From JBPYCR01 sp051846915 (GTDB lineage: Bacteria; Bacillota; Bacilli; Bacillales; Amphibacillaceae): 64,000 nucleotides of DNA. The notes under the pieces were generated by a model. It ran no database searches. It saw only the letters and a list, made by a program, of their open reading frames with translations, and was not told the origin of the DNA. Numbering within the stretch: the stretch's first letter is position 1; each line of letters opens with the position of its first letter. Shown here piece by piece: positions 15,605 through 24,260 of the stretch. Position numbers and translations under genes: made by a program. The stretch spans positions 23,426 to 87,425 of the forward strand of contig NZ_JBPYCR010000011.1 in assembly GCF_051846915.1 (NCBI RefSeq), in the 5' to 3' direction.

Positions 15605-15632
15605 ATTATACCACGAATGATAGGAATGTACA
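15605..15632 (-). promoter_or_regulatory. Minus-strand promoter for the antisense RNA
   Basis: On the minus strand TGTACA, 16 bases, then TATAAT preceded by TGG (extended -10). Its only downstream unit is the antisense RNA region. Confidence 0.6.
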
Positions 15633-15682
15633 CATCCTAATTTCTAATTTTAAAGCTGTTTTGTATTGCATAATTGTTTGCA

Positions 15683-17329
15683 ATAGGTAAGCATTTGAAG
15701 TTATCTCCAGCTTTTCCCCTGCTCCACACGGAGCGTGCAGGTTTTCCCGCACTCCGCGTTCCATCTAATAAAATATACTAAATTATAAGTTCCTCGTTAC
15801 TTCATGTTTGGGCTTTTTAAATCGTTTCAAGCTCACATTTCCTTCGGAAACGATTGATTTTATTTATCATGTCTCCAGTAAGCTGAAACACTTGTATAAG
15901 TCTATCAATCATCTTTTTATTAGTGGCATGAATTAATTTGTGTATCCCTTTATGCAGGATACGAAGAAGCTGGTGGCGGATTAGCTGGAAGACCATATTT
16001 ACCTACTAGTCCAAGACGATTGTAGATGAACGCACCTAAGTCATAGGCAAGACGTGAAAACTCAAGATTAACCTTGGTAGCCCTTTTGAAATATTGATGA
16101 ATTCCTAAGACAAAATTATTGAAAAGCAACGCATTCATAGCCGAGGGTGAATTTCTAATTCTTCGAATTAGTTTCTTTGCCTCTTCTTTAATTTTCCGAT
16201 TTTTATTCGTTTTAATGCCAGTACGCGCAATTCAAAGAAACCCTTTATATCAATATCGACCACAAAGTGAAATAGGGCTTGATTGATTAAAAATTGAATT
16301 CTTGCCATGGCATGATGCGCCGACCGTAGTGGTCTAAAACCATAACTATGGTTATAAAACTGGGCTTCCGCAATTGGTTCAAGTACTTGTTTAAAACATT
16401 GTTGAATAATTCTATCCAACATACAAGGGATGCCAAGGGGTCTCCACTTGCCATTATCTTTTTCAATCCATTTTCGTCTAACCTTTTTCGGACAATAGTT
16501 TTTAAGCTGATTTCGGATTTCCATCAATAGTTTTTCTTCAGACCATTTTTTCATATCGTTTATCGTTCTTCTATCCGTTCCGGGTGTCTTAGACCCTTTA
16601 TTGGATTTGATAGTACGATAGGCGAGCAAGATATTTTCTCTGGATGTGATAATATCGTAAAGATGTGAAAAAACTTGTTGCTTCGCGCTTTTATCATACA
16701 AATCCGTAAACGTTTCCGTCATATCGTAGTAATCCCAATATCGCAAAGCTTGCACTGTGGCACCCCTCCTATTGGAATGATGTTCCCAAGTTCCTACCCG
16801 GCCGGTGCAATGCACGTGTGGAAAATAACTTTTCATTTCATTAGACTTGGGGCTGTTCCTCCATTCCCATCACAGGAAATTCATCAGTCATGCCCCTACC
16901 CTCACAAGGATGAATACCTTTTGGCATAAGCCTTATGGTAAACGTTTTGGATGACAGTCCTTGTCTCAACGTTCCTTGCTTTCTAAGTCCCTTACAACCT
17001 AGCTATCCGTACTGAACTTAGGTGTCCCCTGGAAGCCTGTGAGCTGGATACCGCCTTTGTCCGGTATAGCGTGTTTCATAGGGCGCATTTTTACTGCACA
17101 CCACTCACGTCATCGTAGGATGACACATAAGTTTCCCTATGTTCAATCTTTAGACCTGTATATTCGGTTATTCGTCAGCTCTATATCTTTGAAGCCATTC
17201 TCACCATACCCAGTTTTTCAGCCGTGCGGCATATTCGTTGGCATACCTTCTACAAAGGAGTGGCTTTAGCCTTCGTTCTGCCGAATGTACCTGTACTTCA
17301 TACCCCGTGACCTGTCAGTCACGACGCAC
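15683..17329 (-). mobile_element. Degenerate group II intron
   Basis: On the minus strand the element begins with the group II 5' consensus GTGCG (17329 downward). It contains the ribozyme domains I-IV upstream of a reverse-transcriptase ORF, and ends with domain V (GGAACGCGGAGTGCGGGAAA, paired with CCTGCACGCTCC) and domain VI finishing TTACCTAT. At about 1.65 kb it is shorter than the usual 2.4-2.6 kb because its ORF carries two internal deletions. It may still splice if a related maturase acts in trans, but cannot move alone. The 5' flank is 17330-17480. Confidence 0.85.
15817..16755 (-). pseudogene. Broken group II intron reverse transcriptase/maturase
   Basis: From GTG at 16755 (AGGAGG upstream) the frame encodes the RT N-terminus (QALRYWDYYDMTETFTDLYD, NKGSKTPGTD, GKWRPLGIPCMLDRIIQQ, SYGFRPLRSAHHA) up to DIDIKGFF. 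A first junction near 16230 then removes the catalytic YADD and thumb and shifts frame. A segment matching the maturase domain follows (NALLFNNFVLGIHQYFKRAT), then a second junction near 15965. The last piece is the end of the HNH endonuclease region (RILHKGIHKLIH..KCELETI) with its stop at 15817. It is non-functional. Confidence 0.85.
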
Positions 17330-17482
17330 GCAGGAGTATTGACGGGATGGTTTTAGGAAACATGGTTCCGTCATTCCCATCCTCGATTGTAAAGTTAGAA
17401 TTAAAAATCCTCAACTTTTCACGCTATAAAGCGTTTATAGTGGAACTTGTCGCGCGCGCCCGATTGCGGCAAATACATTATT

Positions 17483-18097
17483 TTATGACTCCTTCCCTTG
17501 CCTATTTCTTACAGCAAAAAGAAAAATGAATGGAATTAAACCACATACCAAAAAGATTAATCCTATCAGTACACCGTTAATTGCATTAAATCCATCACTA
17601 AACGAGGTGAGTGCGCCTATGACGATACTGATTAACGTAACAGCTATGGTTGAAAATGTTAAACCTTTTTTTGCAGAAACTTTATCATCTTCGTAATCTA
17701 CACTCGTGTTCATTGATAAGAATGCCAACACAACCGTGGATAATATAAATACAATCCACAATGGATTTTGCTTCACTCCATTCATACCATCAGCAATAAA
17801 ATCAAATCCCAATATACCCACGATGCCAATTATTTGAACAGCATATGCTATCCGTATCTTTTGAAGATTTTTTGATATAAGTCGTTCATCGGTGGTCAAT
17901 GACAAAAACGCTAATATAACTGTTGAAGCTATAAATACAATCCACAACGGACTTTCTTTAATCCCATCTATCCCATTAGTAATAAGGTTATATCCTAATA
18001 TAGCCAGCATCCCAAGTGTTTGAAGAGCATAGGCAATACGTATGTTTTTTAAATTTTTTATTGCTAGACGTTCGTCACTAATTCTTTGCAATTTCAT
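17483..18097 (-). CDS. Membrane protein with internal tandem duplication
   Basis: The 204-residue protein has six predicted helices. Residues about 8-70 and 71-133 are a tandem repeat at clear amino-acid identity (DERLAIKNLKNIRIAYALQ against DERLISKNLQKIRIAYAVQ, and PLWIVFIASTVILAFLS against PLWIVFILSTVVLAFLS). A third, divergent two-helix unit follows. It overlaps the upstream XRE regulator by four bases and is surely cotranslated with it. Such regulator/membrane pairs are frequent in Bacillaceae, but the function is unknown. Confidence 0.75.
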   Translation of the reverse strand: MKLQRISDERLAIKNLKNIRIAYALQTLGMLAILGYNLITNGIDGIKESPLWIVFIASTVILAFLSLTTDERLISKNLQKIRIAYAVQIIGIVGILGFDFIADGMNGVKQNPLWIVFILSTVVLAFLSMNTSVDYEDDKVSAKKGLTFSTIAVTLISIVIGALTSFSDGFNAINGVLIGLIFLVCGLIPFIFLFAVRNRQGKES

Positions 18098-18315
18098 TTA
18101 TCTTGCCCCTCCTTGTTTAACCAAAAGATTTCATCCAGCGTTTTATTCACTGCATAACAAATATTCAAACAAAGCCTTAAAGTCGGGTTATATTTCCCCT
18201 TTTCAATCAAACTAATTGTTTGACGAGTAACACCTACTTTTTCAGCTAATTGTTGCTGGGTTAAGTCGACTTGTACACGAGCGACCTTTAAATTATTTTT
18301 CAATGTCTCAAACAC
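18094..18315 (-). CDS. XRE-family HTH regulator
   Basis: This 73-residue Cro/CI-type DNA-binding protein has the helix-turn-helix at residues about 14-45 (TQQQLAEKVGVTRQTISLIE), then KGKYNPTLRLCLNICYAVNK. There is no other domain. It belongs to the small YozG/YgzD-like regulators. It is translationally coupled to the downstream duplicated membrane protein, so it probably autoregulates that two-gene operon. GGAGGTG lies upstream of the ATG. Confidence 0.88.
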   Translation of the reverse strand: MFETLKNNLKVARVQVDLTQQQLAEKVGVTRQTISLIEKGKYNPTLRLCLNICYAVNKTLDEIFWLNKEGQDK

Positions 18316-18996
18316 CTCCTTTCAGTAATATTGTAACATATAAATTACATAAGTCAATTTATATGTTGCATAATTTAATATATAAGCTACATTTTGACGC
18401 GAAAATAGCCACCTTATTTAAGATGGCTTATAAACGTTGCATATAACTTTAGATTATTCCATTAAATTGCCCGATTGCGGAATAAAGGATTATGCATGCT
18501 CCATCATAATCCTGCGCTTAAGTTTAAGTTCACTTATCTACAAAATGTTTTGGTAAACACAATACATTACATATTTCCTCCTGCAAGGATAGACTGAACA
18601 TTTGATATGTGAATTTTATATAATAAAGCAAATAAGCTTTGATGGACAATAAAAAATCACACGATATGTTTTGTTGTAAAATACCGTGCGATTTGTTTTA
18701 ATATTTAATTATTTGCGCGCTGTAGTAACCCTTATGCTCAACAATGGCGATTGACACTACCAAAACTTTAAAATTTTTCCGCGAAACTTATCCTTTTATC
18801 GCAATTGTGAACGAGTCGCATCGCGATTTCTTTTTCGATTTTACTGTTCTTTATCAAACTGAAGCTTGGTATAAGTGTTGTTTCAAGGTGGGAAGATGGG
18901 ATATTCAAGGCGTAATTAGGAAATGCTAGACTTTATAAATCCTTATAAATAAAAAACCAGAACACGTCTAGTAGCGTTCTGGTCTTTGTATTTGTA
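18316..18996. other. Gene-poor stretch with two stem-loops
   Basis: I see no credible gene in about 630 bases. A bidirectional terminator-like hairpin lies at 18652-18699 (AAATC.CACG.TAT / ATA.CGTG.GATTT, T-rich on both sides), which suggests a lost gene or an unannotated small transcript. The frame at 18744-18929 has no ribosome site and an unlikely composition. Confidence 0.45.
18951..18983 (-). terminator. Terminator of yutM
   Basis: Minus strand: ACCAGAAC / GTTCTGGT around a 12-base loop, then six T. It begins 14 bases after the stop. Confidence 0.9.
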
Positions 18997-19359
18997 TTAA
19001 CATTTTTCCGGTGTACCTTCTGTATCTTTTGCTCTGAATGATGATCCACAACCGCACGATACGATCGCATTCGGGTTATTTATGCTGAAACCCCCGCCCA
19101 TCATATTTTGTTTAAAGTCGATAACGGTATTTTCAACTATAGGCATATCTTGTTTAAACATAACAACTGGTACCCCGTTTATCTCATCAATTATATCCAA
19201 TTCCTCATTAACATCATATTCAAAACCTAATGAATAAGAAAGTCCGCTGCATCCTCCACCCTTTATTCCAAAGCGGAGCCGCGTATGTTTCGGTTCATCT
19301 TCCATCATTTCTTCTATTTGGTGACGAGCATCATCGGTAATTGATATTGAAATTGACAC
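18997..19359 (-). CDS. yutM: A-type iron-sulfur carrier (IscA/ErpA family, YutM)
   Basis: This 120-residue A-type carrier has the three conserved cysteines C37 (GGGCSGLSY), C102 and C104 (SCGCGSSF). Family members accept Fe-S clusters from the SUF scaffold and deliver them to apoproteins in the cytosol. GTG start behind GGAGGAG. It is divergent from the NifU-like yutI, another Fe-S carrier, so this 1-kb segment is an Fe-S delivery locus that would work with the suf operon at 53.4-58.6 kb. Confidence 0.93.
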   Translation of the reverse strand: MSISISITDDARHQIEEMMEDEPKHTRLRFGIKGGGCSGLSYSLGFEYDVNEELDIIDEINGVPVVMFKQDMPIVENTVIDFKQNMMGGGFSINNPNAIVSCGCGSSFRAKDTEGTPEKC

Positions 19360-19576
19360 TTATGCTCCTCCTTTAAGTTTCTAAATTTATCTAATTACTT
19401 ACAAGTATACAAACAGTTTTCTTTCGTTACAACCATTTTAATTATCCAAAGCTTTGGGCTGAATGATTTTCATCTTATCGTTATTTGCTTTTCCGCTTCA
19501 CTAGCGTTATGATTCGAAGAGCAACCTATTTTGTTTCACCGTGAGCAATGTCACACAAACAAATAGTAATTATTAT

Positions 19577-19605
19577 TTTACAAAATCCAGTAATCATTAT
19601 AAAAT
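19577..19605 (+). promoter_or_regulatory. Sigma-A promoter of yutI
   Basis: TTTACA, 17 bases, TAAAAT, 77 bases before the yutI start. The rest of the 320-base gap (19360-19681) holds no gene. Confidence 0.6.
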
Positions 19606-19681
19606 AGAAAAAGATACAGTGATAATTATTTTCAATTAAATTCATATAAACCATGCTGAAAAGAAAAGGAGTGGATATATA

Positions 19682-19906
19682 ATGAAGGATCAAGTGCAAG
19701 AAGTACTCAATAAATTAAGACCTTTTTTATTACGTGATGGTGGCGATGTTGAACTTATAGATGTTGATGAAGATGGAGTAGTACTGCTCAGACTTATGGG
19801 TGCTTGCGGGAACTGCCCAAGTTCAGCAATTACATTAAAAGCAGGTATTGAACGTGCATTGACGACAGAAGTTCCTGGTGTAAAGGAAATTGAACAAGTC
19901 TTTTAA
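19682..19906 (+). CDS. yutI: NifU C-terminal-domain Fe-S carrier (YutI)
   Basis: The 74-residue single-domain NifU-C/Nfu protein has the cluster-binding CxxC at C42/C45 (ACGNCPSS). It takes part in Fe-S cluster assembly or transfer in the cytosol. It has its own promoter, GGAG ribosome site and terminator, so it is monocistronic. Length and motif are fully typical of Bacillus YutI. Confidence 0.92.
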   Translation: MKDQVQEVLNKLRPFLLRDGGDVELIDVDEDGVVLLRLMGACGNCPSSAITLKAGIERALTTEVPGVKEIEQVF

Positions 19907-19913
19907 AACAATC

Positions 19914-19954
19914 ATGCAGACAGAAAGAGTCACTTTTCTGTCTGCATATTTTTT
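19914..19954 (+). terminator. Terminator of yutI
   Basis: ATGCAGACAGAAA / TTTTCTGTCTGCAT stem followed by a T-run. Confidence 0.92.
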
Positions 19955-20012
19955 ATAAACTTTTCGTCGCATAAGATTTCAATACGGCGTTAGATAAAAT
20001 TTGGAATATATC

Positions 20013-20981
20013 TTAATTAACAGGCGTAAGCGGTTCATCCCCAGTTAATACCGCTGCAATATTTTTAAAACAAAGTGAAATCATATCTTCCCTCGTTGCC
20101 GTACTCGCTGAACCTATATGTGGCAAGCAAACAGCGTTTTCCAGCTTCATAAGAGGGTGATCAGCAGAGATTGGTTCTTTTTCAAATACATCCAATCCTG
20201 CAGCAGTAATCTCTTTGTTTTCCAACGCCTGTATTAATGCCGCCTCATCTACAACTCCGCCACGGGACGCATTAATAAATATAGCCGAACGCTTCATTTT
20301 TTCAAACGCCTCTTTATTAAATATCTGTTTTGATTCAGCCGTAAGCGGGACAAGTGAAACAACAAAATCAGCGGTCTCTAACAATTCATCAAAAGCTAGA
20401 TACGTGGCGTCTAGTTCTTGTTCAGCATTTGGTTTTCTTGACCGGTTATAATATTTGACTTTCATGCCAAAGCCTTTTGCTCTTCTTGCAACAGCCTCTC
20501 CAATTCTTCCCATACCGACAATGCCAATCGTCTTATGATGAATATCGGAGCCTGCAAGCATAAATGGCGACCAATGATTCCATTGATCTTGTTTTATGTA
20601 ATCACTAGCCTCCGTTATTCTTCGAGCAGTGGCCATTAATAAAGCAAATGTTAAATCAGCTGTCGTCTCCGTTAAAACGTCAGGTGTATTTGTGACAACG
20701 ATTCCTCGTTTCTTTGCTTCGTTGACATCAATATTATCAAAACCTACAGCCATATTAGCGACTATTTTTAAATTGGGAACCTGATCAAGAAAATCAGCAT
20801 CAATCTTTTCAGAAAGTAAACATAATAATCCGTCAGCGTTTTTTGCTTCAGTCACCAAAACATCTCTCGGTACAGGCTCATCTGCTTTATCCCACATCCT
20901 GAACTCATACGTATCTTCATAAGGTTCTACTAGGGTTCGCGGTATTTTTCGTGTAATATAAATGACCGATTTTTGCAACAT
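20013..20981 (-). CDS. D-2-hydroxyacid dehydrogenase (glyoxylate/hydroxypyruvate reductase type)
   Basis: The 322-residue NAD(P)-dependent D-2-hydroxyacid dehydrogenase carries the Rossmann motif VGMGRIGEAVA near residue 155. The catalytic Arg is in NASRGGVVDE, the Glu in DVFEKEPI and the His in PHIGSAS. It probably reduces glyoxylate or hydroxypyruvate, but specificity is inferred. GGAG five bases before the ATG at 20981 supports this start over the longer frame. It follows yutH by 18 bases in the same direction and is probably cotranscribed. Confidence 0.88.
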   Translation of the reverse strand: MLQKSVIYITRKIPRTLVEPYEDTYEFRMWDKADEPVPRDVLVTEAKNADGLLCLLSEKIDADFLDQVPNLKIVANMAVGFDNIDVNEAKKRGIVVTNTPDVLTETTADLTFALLMATARRITEASDYIKQDQWNHWSPFMLAGSDIHHKTIGIVGMGRIGEAVARRAKGFGMKVKYYNRSRKPNAEQELDATYLAFDELLETADFVVSLVPLTAESKQIFNKEAFEKMKRSAIFINASRGGVVDEAALIQALENKEITAAGLDVFEKEPISADHPLMKLENAVCLPHIGSASTATREDMISLCFKNIAAVLTGDEPLTPVN

Positions 20982-20999
20982 TATCACTCCAATTGCCAT

Positions 21000-21971
21000 T
21001 TACAGCCATTGTAACACAGGAATTTGTAATCGGTGAATATCAACTTCTATGATCTCGTGGAATTGTCGTAGTTTATCTTCGTAATTTTTTTGTTGCTGCA
21101 ACATTTGTATGAACGAATCAGCCGATACTACATCTTCATCTTTACTTATTTCCCTTTCCATCATATCAAATAGATGGATCGGAAAAATTAAGCGTGCATA
21201 CAATAGGCGTATAGTAAAAATAGTTAGTGGCCGGACTGCTGTATAATCGCGTATGAATTCCTGAACATAACGAACATCAAGATCTGTTTGCAGAAAATAT
21301 GCTCGAATTTGTTCCGCTAAATCGCGTGCAGGATGGTCATATACTAAATCATCCGCCCAAATGATTTCTTTGGTTAAATTATAATTATACCGGTAAAAGA
21401 CAATTGTGCCCTGATCACTCTCATCATGTCTCATCTCTGCTTCACTTTCCTGCATGTACTGAATGGCATTTTCACTTAATCCAATGATGTATGGCATTAT
21501 ATTCATTAATTTACGATAAAAAGAAGTGGAATATTGAACAGCTTCCTCTTTAATTGTATGCTCAAATGCGTCCAATTTTTGAATCCATAATGATTTCCAT
21601 TGTCCGTAGCTGGATATTGCTTGTGGTTGAAATCGGTAAGCAGTATTTCTATCGTGAAACATCGCCAATTCCTGTCCATGATTCAGTACTGAAGTTGTTT
21701 GCAGTGCTAAAACACGATAAACAATATAATGATGGTCGTTATGACGGGTTATCCATTCCCCATAATTATTTTGAATTGGGCAAGCGGTTTGTTCATACCC
21801 CATTTCCAGCAAAAAATGAGCGAGTGTTGCCTGCTCCATATGTATTATTTCCTTGTTTGTCATTAAAATGGTAAAATAATGATATACACCGTCAGAAAAA
21901 CCTTCTTTGCCATTTACCTTTATTTCTCTCACTGCGTCAACACCATAACTTGATTGCAGCATTCTCTTCAT
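21000..21971 (-). CDS. yutH: Spore coat-associated kinase-like protein YutH
   Basis: This 323-residue member of the CotS/YutH family has a degenerate aminoglycoside-phosphotransferase-like fold. Spore coat relatives act in coat assembly during sporulation. A LVYDHPARDLAEQIRAYFL segment replaces the usual HGDLH/D-W-D kinase metal site, so catalysis is doubtful. Its context between yutI and yutG matches B. subtilis. ATG behind GGAG. Expression in the mother cell is expected from family knowledge, not seen here. Confidence 0.85.
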   Translation of the reverse strand: MKRMLQSSYGVDAVREIKVNGKEGFSDGVYHYFTILMTNKEIIHMEQATLAHFLLEMGYEQTACPIQNNYGEWITRHNDHHYIVYRVLALQTTSVLNHGQELAMFHDRNTAYRFQPQAISSYGQWKSLWIQKLDAFEHTIKEEAVQYSTSFYRKLMNIMPYIIGLSENAIQYMQESEAEMRHDESDQGTIVFYRYNYNLTKEIIWADDLVYDHPARDLAEQIRAYFLQTDLDVRYVQEFIRDYTAVRPLTIFTIRLLYARLIFPIHLFDMMEREISKDEDVVSADSFIQMLQQQKNYEDKLRQFHEIIEVDIHRLQIPVLQWL

Positions 21972-22142
21972 GATCCGTCTCCTTTCCGCACTTTGTATAG
22001 TCTATGTAACAGAAAGGGTACTCTTGCGTTTTTCTTCTTTAACATCAGCAGAAAGATAATAGGAAAACTCGCCAAAGACAGTTTAAGTGCGAGTTTTTTA
22101 TAATAACATTTAATATAAAAATAGAAAGTATTGGTGATTAAA

Positions 22143-22655
22143 ATGGATGAAGTAACAAAACATGATGAATTGGAAATAAAAGCTAGAACTTGGCTAAAAG
22201 AACGTGGCGTTTTACTAAAGGATATTGCTGAACTAGTTTTTTATTTACAATCAAAGTATATCGAGGATTTAAAGATGGATAATTGTCTATACAATGTCAA
22301 CCGTGTGCTGGCCAAAAGAGAAGTTCAGCATGCCATTTTAACAGGGATTCAACTTGATGTTCTTGCTGAACGTAAACAATTGGAACAACCTTTACAAAAA
22401 ATTGTCGAACGAGACGAAAGTTTGTATGGGATTGACGAAGTTGTTGCTTTTTCCATCGTCAATGTATATGGTTCCATTGGGTTTACAAATTATGGATTTA
22501 TCGACAAACAAAAGCCAGGAATACTTAAAAAACTAAACGATAAATCGACAGGTGAAGTGCATACATTTCTCGATGATATTGTCGGCGCTATTGCTGCAGC
22601 AGCATCAAGCAGACTTGCACATGCCGCTACAAACGATACGAATCTGGATGACTAA
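22143..22655 (+). CDS. pgpA: Phosphatidylglycerophosphatase A (YutG)
   Basis: The 170-residue protein of the PgpA/YutG family is expected to dephosphorylate phosphatidylglycerol-phosphate. Conserved segments are VNRVLAKREVQHAILTGIQL, VVAFSIVNVYGSIGFTNYG and HTFLDDIVGAIAAAASSRLAH, where the Asp pair may bind Mg. Unlike E. coli PgpA it is mostly soluble, as in other Firmicutes. The ATG at 22143 is preferred over an in-frame TTG at 22131. Confidence 0.88.
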   Translation: MDEVTKHDELEIKARTWLKERGVLLKDIAELVFYLQSKYIEDLKMDNCLYNVNRVLAKREVQHAILTGIQLDVLAERKQLEQPLQKIVERDESLYGIDEVVAFSIVNVYGSIGFTNYGFIDKQKPGILKKLNDKSTGEVHTFLDDIVGAIAAAASSRLAHAATNDTNLDD

Positions 22656-22668
22656 TGTGGTTCAAATA

Positions 22669-22714
22669 AAAAAGAAGTCAAGCAGGTATACCAATTGCTT
22701 TTGACTTCTTTTTT
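22669..22714. terminator. Bidirectional terminator between pgpA and yutF
   Basis: AAAGAAGTCAAGC.. pairs with ..TTTTGACTTCTTT, with A/T runs on both sides, for two convergent genes. Confidence 0.9.
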
Positions 22715-22723
22715 ATATGCATG

Positions 22724-23491
22724 TCAGTTCTCAAACCAATCTGCCAGATTTCTTACATAATAGGTTGGTTTTTGTACAATTTGTTCCAATTCTTCATATT
22801 GCGTAACCCCGGTAAAAACCATTAATGTATCGATACCGGCGCGAATTCCCGCCTGTATATCGGTATAATAATTATCTCCAACCATAATGATATCTTCTTT
22901 CTTCATTTTTAATTGCAATACCGCCTCTTCCATAATAATGGATTCTGGTTTTCCTATAAAAGTTGGCTGAACTCCAGTACTTACAGTAATTACAGAAGTT
23001 AGTGCTCCATTTCCCGGCAGCAAACCGCGCTCAGTCGGAATTGCAGTATCACTGTTTGTAGATATAAATTTTGCCCCATTCCGTATCTCGATGCATGCTT
23101 TAGCCAGTTTTTCATATGTAATATAGCGGTCAATTCCAGTTACTACAAAATCACAATCCTCTTCTACTACTGTTAAATTTTCATCCTGTAGTGCACGTAC
23201 TAATCCTTCCTCACCAATAACAAAACATCGGGCTTTTTCTTTCCGCTGTTTAATAAAACTAGCCGTTGCATTGCTGGAAGTAAATACGTGTGCTGGACTA
23301 GAGGGAATCTTCATTTTATTTAATTTATCGGAAATAAATGACCGTGTATACGCAGAGTTATTCGTAACAAATAAATATGGAATATTATTTGTATTTAAAT
23401 GCTCGATAAATTCTGCTGCAGCTTCGATTCGCTCATTCCCACGATACATCGTTCCATCCAGATCAATTAAATACCCTTTGTAGTTTTTCAA
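22724..23491 (-). CDS. yutF: HAD-superfamily phosphatase YutF (NagD-like)
   Basis: This 255-residue HAD hydrolase of the NagD/TIGR01457 subgroup has the nucleophile motif DLDGTMYRG (Asp at 11 and 13), VTNNSA at motif II, the lysine in GKPES and the acidic motif MVGDNYYTDIQAG. It is cytosolic; relatives dephosphorylate small metabolites such as nucleoside monophosphates or sugar phosphates. Monocistronic or cotranscribed with nothing visible. Position matches B. subtilis yutF. Confidence 0.9.
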   Translation of the reverse strand: MKNYKGYLIDLDGTMYRGNERIEAAAEFIEHLNTNNIPYLFVTNNSAYTRSFISDKLNKMKIPSSPAHVFTSSNATASFIKQRKEKARCFVIGEEGLVRALQDENLTVVEEDCDFVVTGIDRYITYEKLAKACIEIRNGAKFISTNSDTAIPTERGLLPGNGALTSVITVSTGVQPTFIGKPESIIMEEAVLQLKMKKEDIIMVGDNYYTDIQAGIRAGIDTLMVFTGVTQYEELEQIVQKPTYYVRNLADWFEN

Positions 23492-23580
23492 TTAACAAAT
23501 ACCTCTTTTCTTACCCGATTATTTTCATAAAGTTCGAACTGTCATATACTTTTCTGTCCATAGAGGGTCCTAATCATAGA

Positions 23581-23610
23581 AAAAAAGATGACATTCTCCT
23601 ATCATCTTTT
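23581..23610 (-). terminator. Terminator of the SufR-like regulator gene
   Basis: Minus strand: AAAAGATGA / TCATCTTTT, then T-run. Confidence 0.88.
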
Positions 23611-23613
23611 CAT

Positions 23614-24246
23614 TTATTCAATCGGTTTTGTAATAATCCATTTGCAACAATGGTCACCTGCTGTAATATTTTGTTCAGAAATAACTTCACTATTTTTGAA
23701 TAGTTTTGCAAATACTTTCTTTTCATTACCGCACACATGGTTGTATGAATGGGCTAAATTCATAATCGGGCAGTTATAATTTTTGATAATATAATCTCCA
23801 TCAGCGTTTTTTTCATATTCGATCATATACCCTTTTTCATTTTGTAGTTGGGCAATCTCCTCTATTTTTTGGTCAAAATCACCTGTTGACAATTGAGATT
23901 GATAATACTCTTCTTCCCTTTCCATACGTTTATCCAATAATTCTTCTACAGCTTCAGGACCTTGCAATCCTTCCAAATCTTTTAATAGTTCGACTGGAAG
24001 TTGCTCATATTGATTTGGAAATGTACGATGCCCTTTTCCAGTAAGTTCATACGTATGATAAGGACGACCGATATCCTGCTTATGAATATTTTCTTTTACA
24101 AAACCTTGGTTGATAAGCTCATGAAGATGTCGTCTTACAGCAACTTCCGTTACAGAAAAATGCTCCATTATTGTTTTTATTGTACACGCTGTATCTTTTT
24201 TCAATACAAATAATAACTTTTGTTTAACCGGCGTACGTGTTTTCAT
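23614..24246 (-). CDS. COG2345-type winged-helix regulator with four cysteines (SufR-like)
   Basis: The 210-residue regulator has an N-terminal winged helix (residues about 10-65; TIKTIMEHFSVTEVAVRRHL, then GRPYHTYELTGKG). The C-terminal half carries C159, C172 and the pair C200-C201. The spacing NCPIMNLAHSYNHVC and the terminal GDHCCKWII agree with SufR-type repressors that bind an iron-sulfur cluster and control suf genes. The partner suf operon lies 30 kb away in this window. Cotranscribed with yutE upstream (14-base gap). SufR function is an inference; a general COG2345 repressor is the alternative. Confidence 0.8.
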   Translation of the reverse strand: MKTRTPVKQKLLFVLKKDTACTIKTIMEHFSVTEVAVRRHLHELINQGFVKENIHKQDIGRPYHTYELTGKGHRTFPNQYEQLPVELLKDLEGLQGPEAVEELLDKRMEREEEYYQSQLSTGDFDQKIEEIAQLQNEKGYMIEYEKNADGDYIIKNYNCPIMNLAHSYNHVCGNEKKVFAKLFKNSEVISEQNITAGDHCCKWIITKPIE

Positions 24247-24260
24247 TGCAATCGCACCTT

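Noticed and set aside
18744..18929. 61-codon plus-strand frame
   Set aside because: No ribosome site, aromatic- and Cys-rich composition and no recognisable domain; treated as non-coding.
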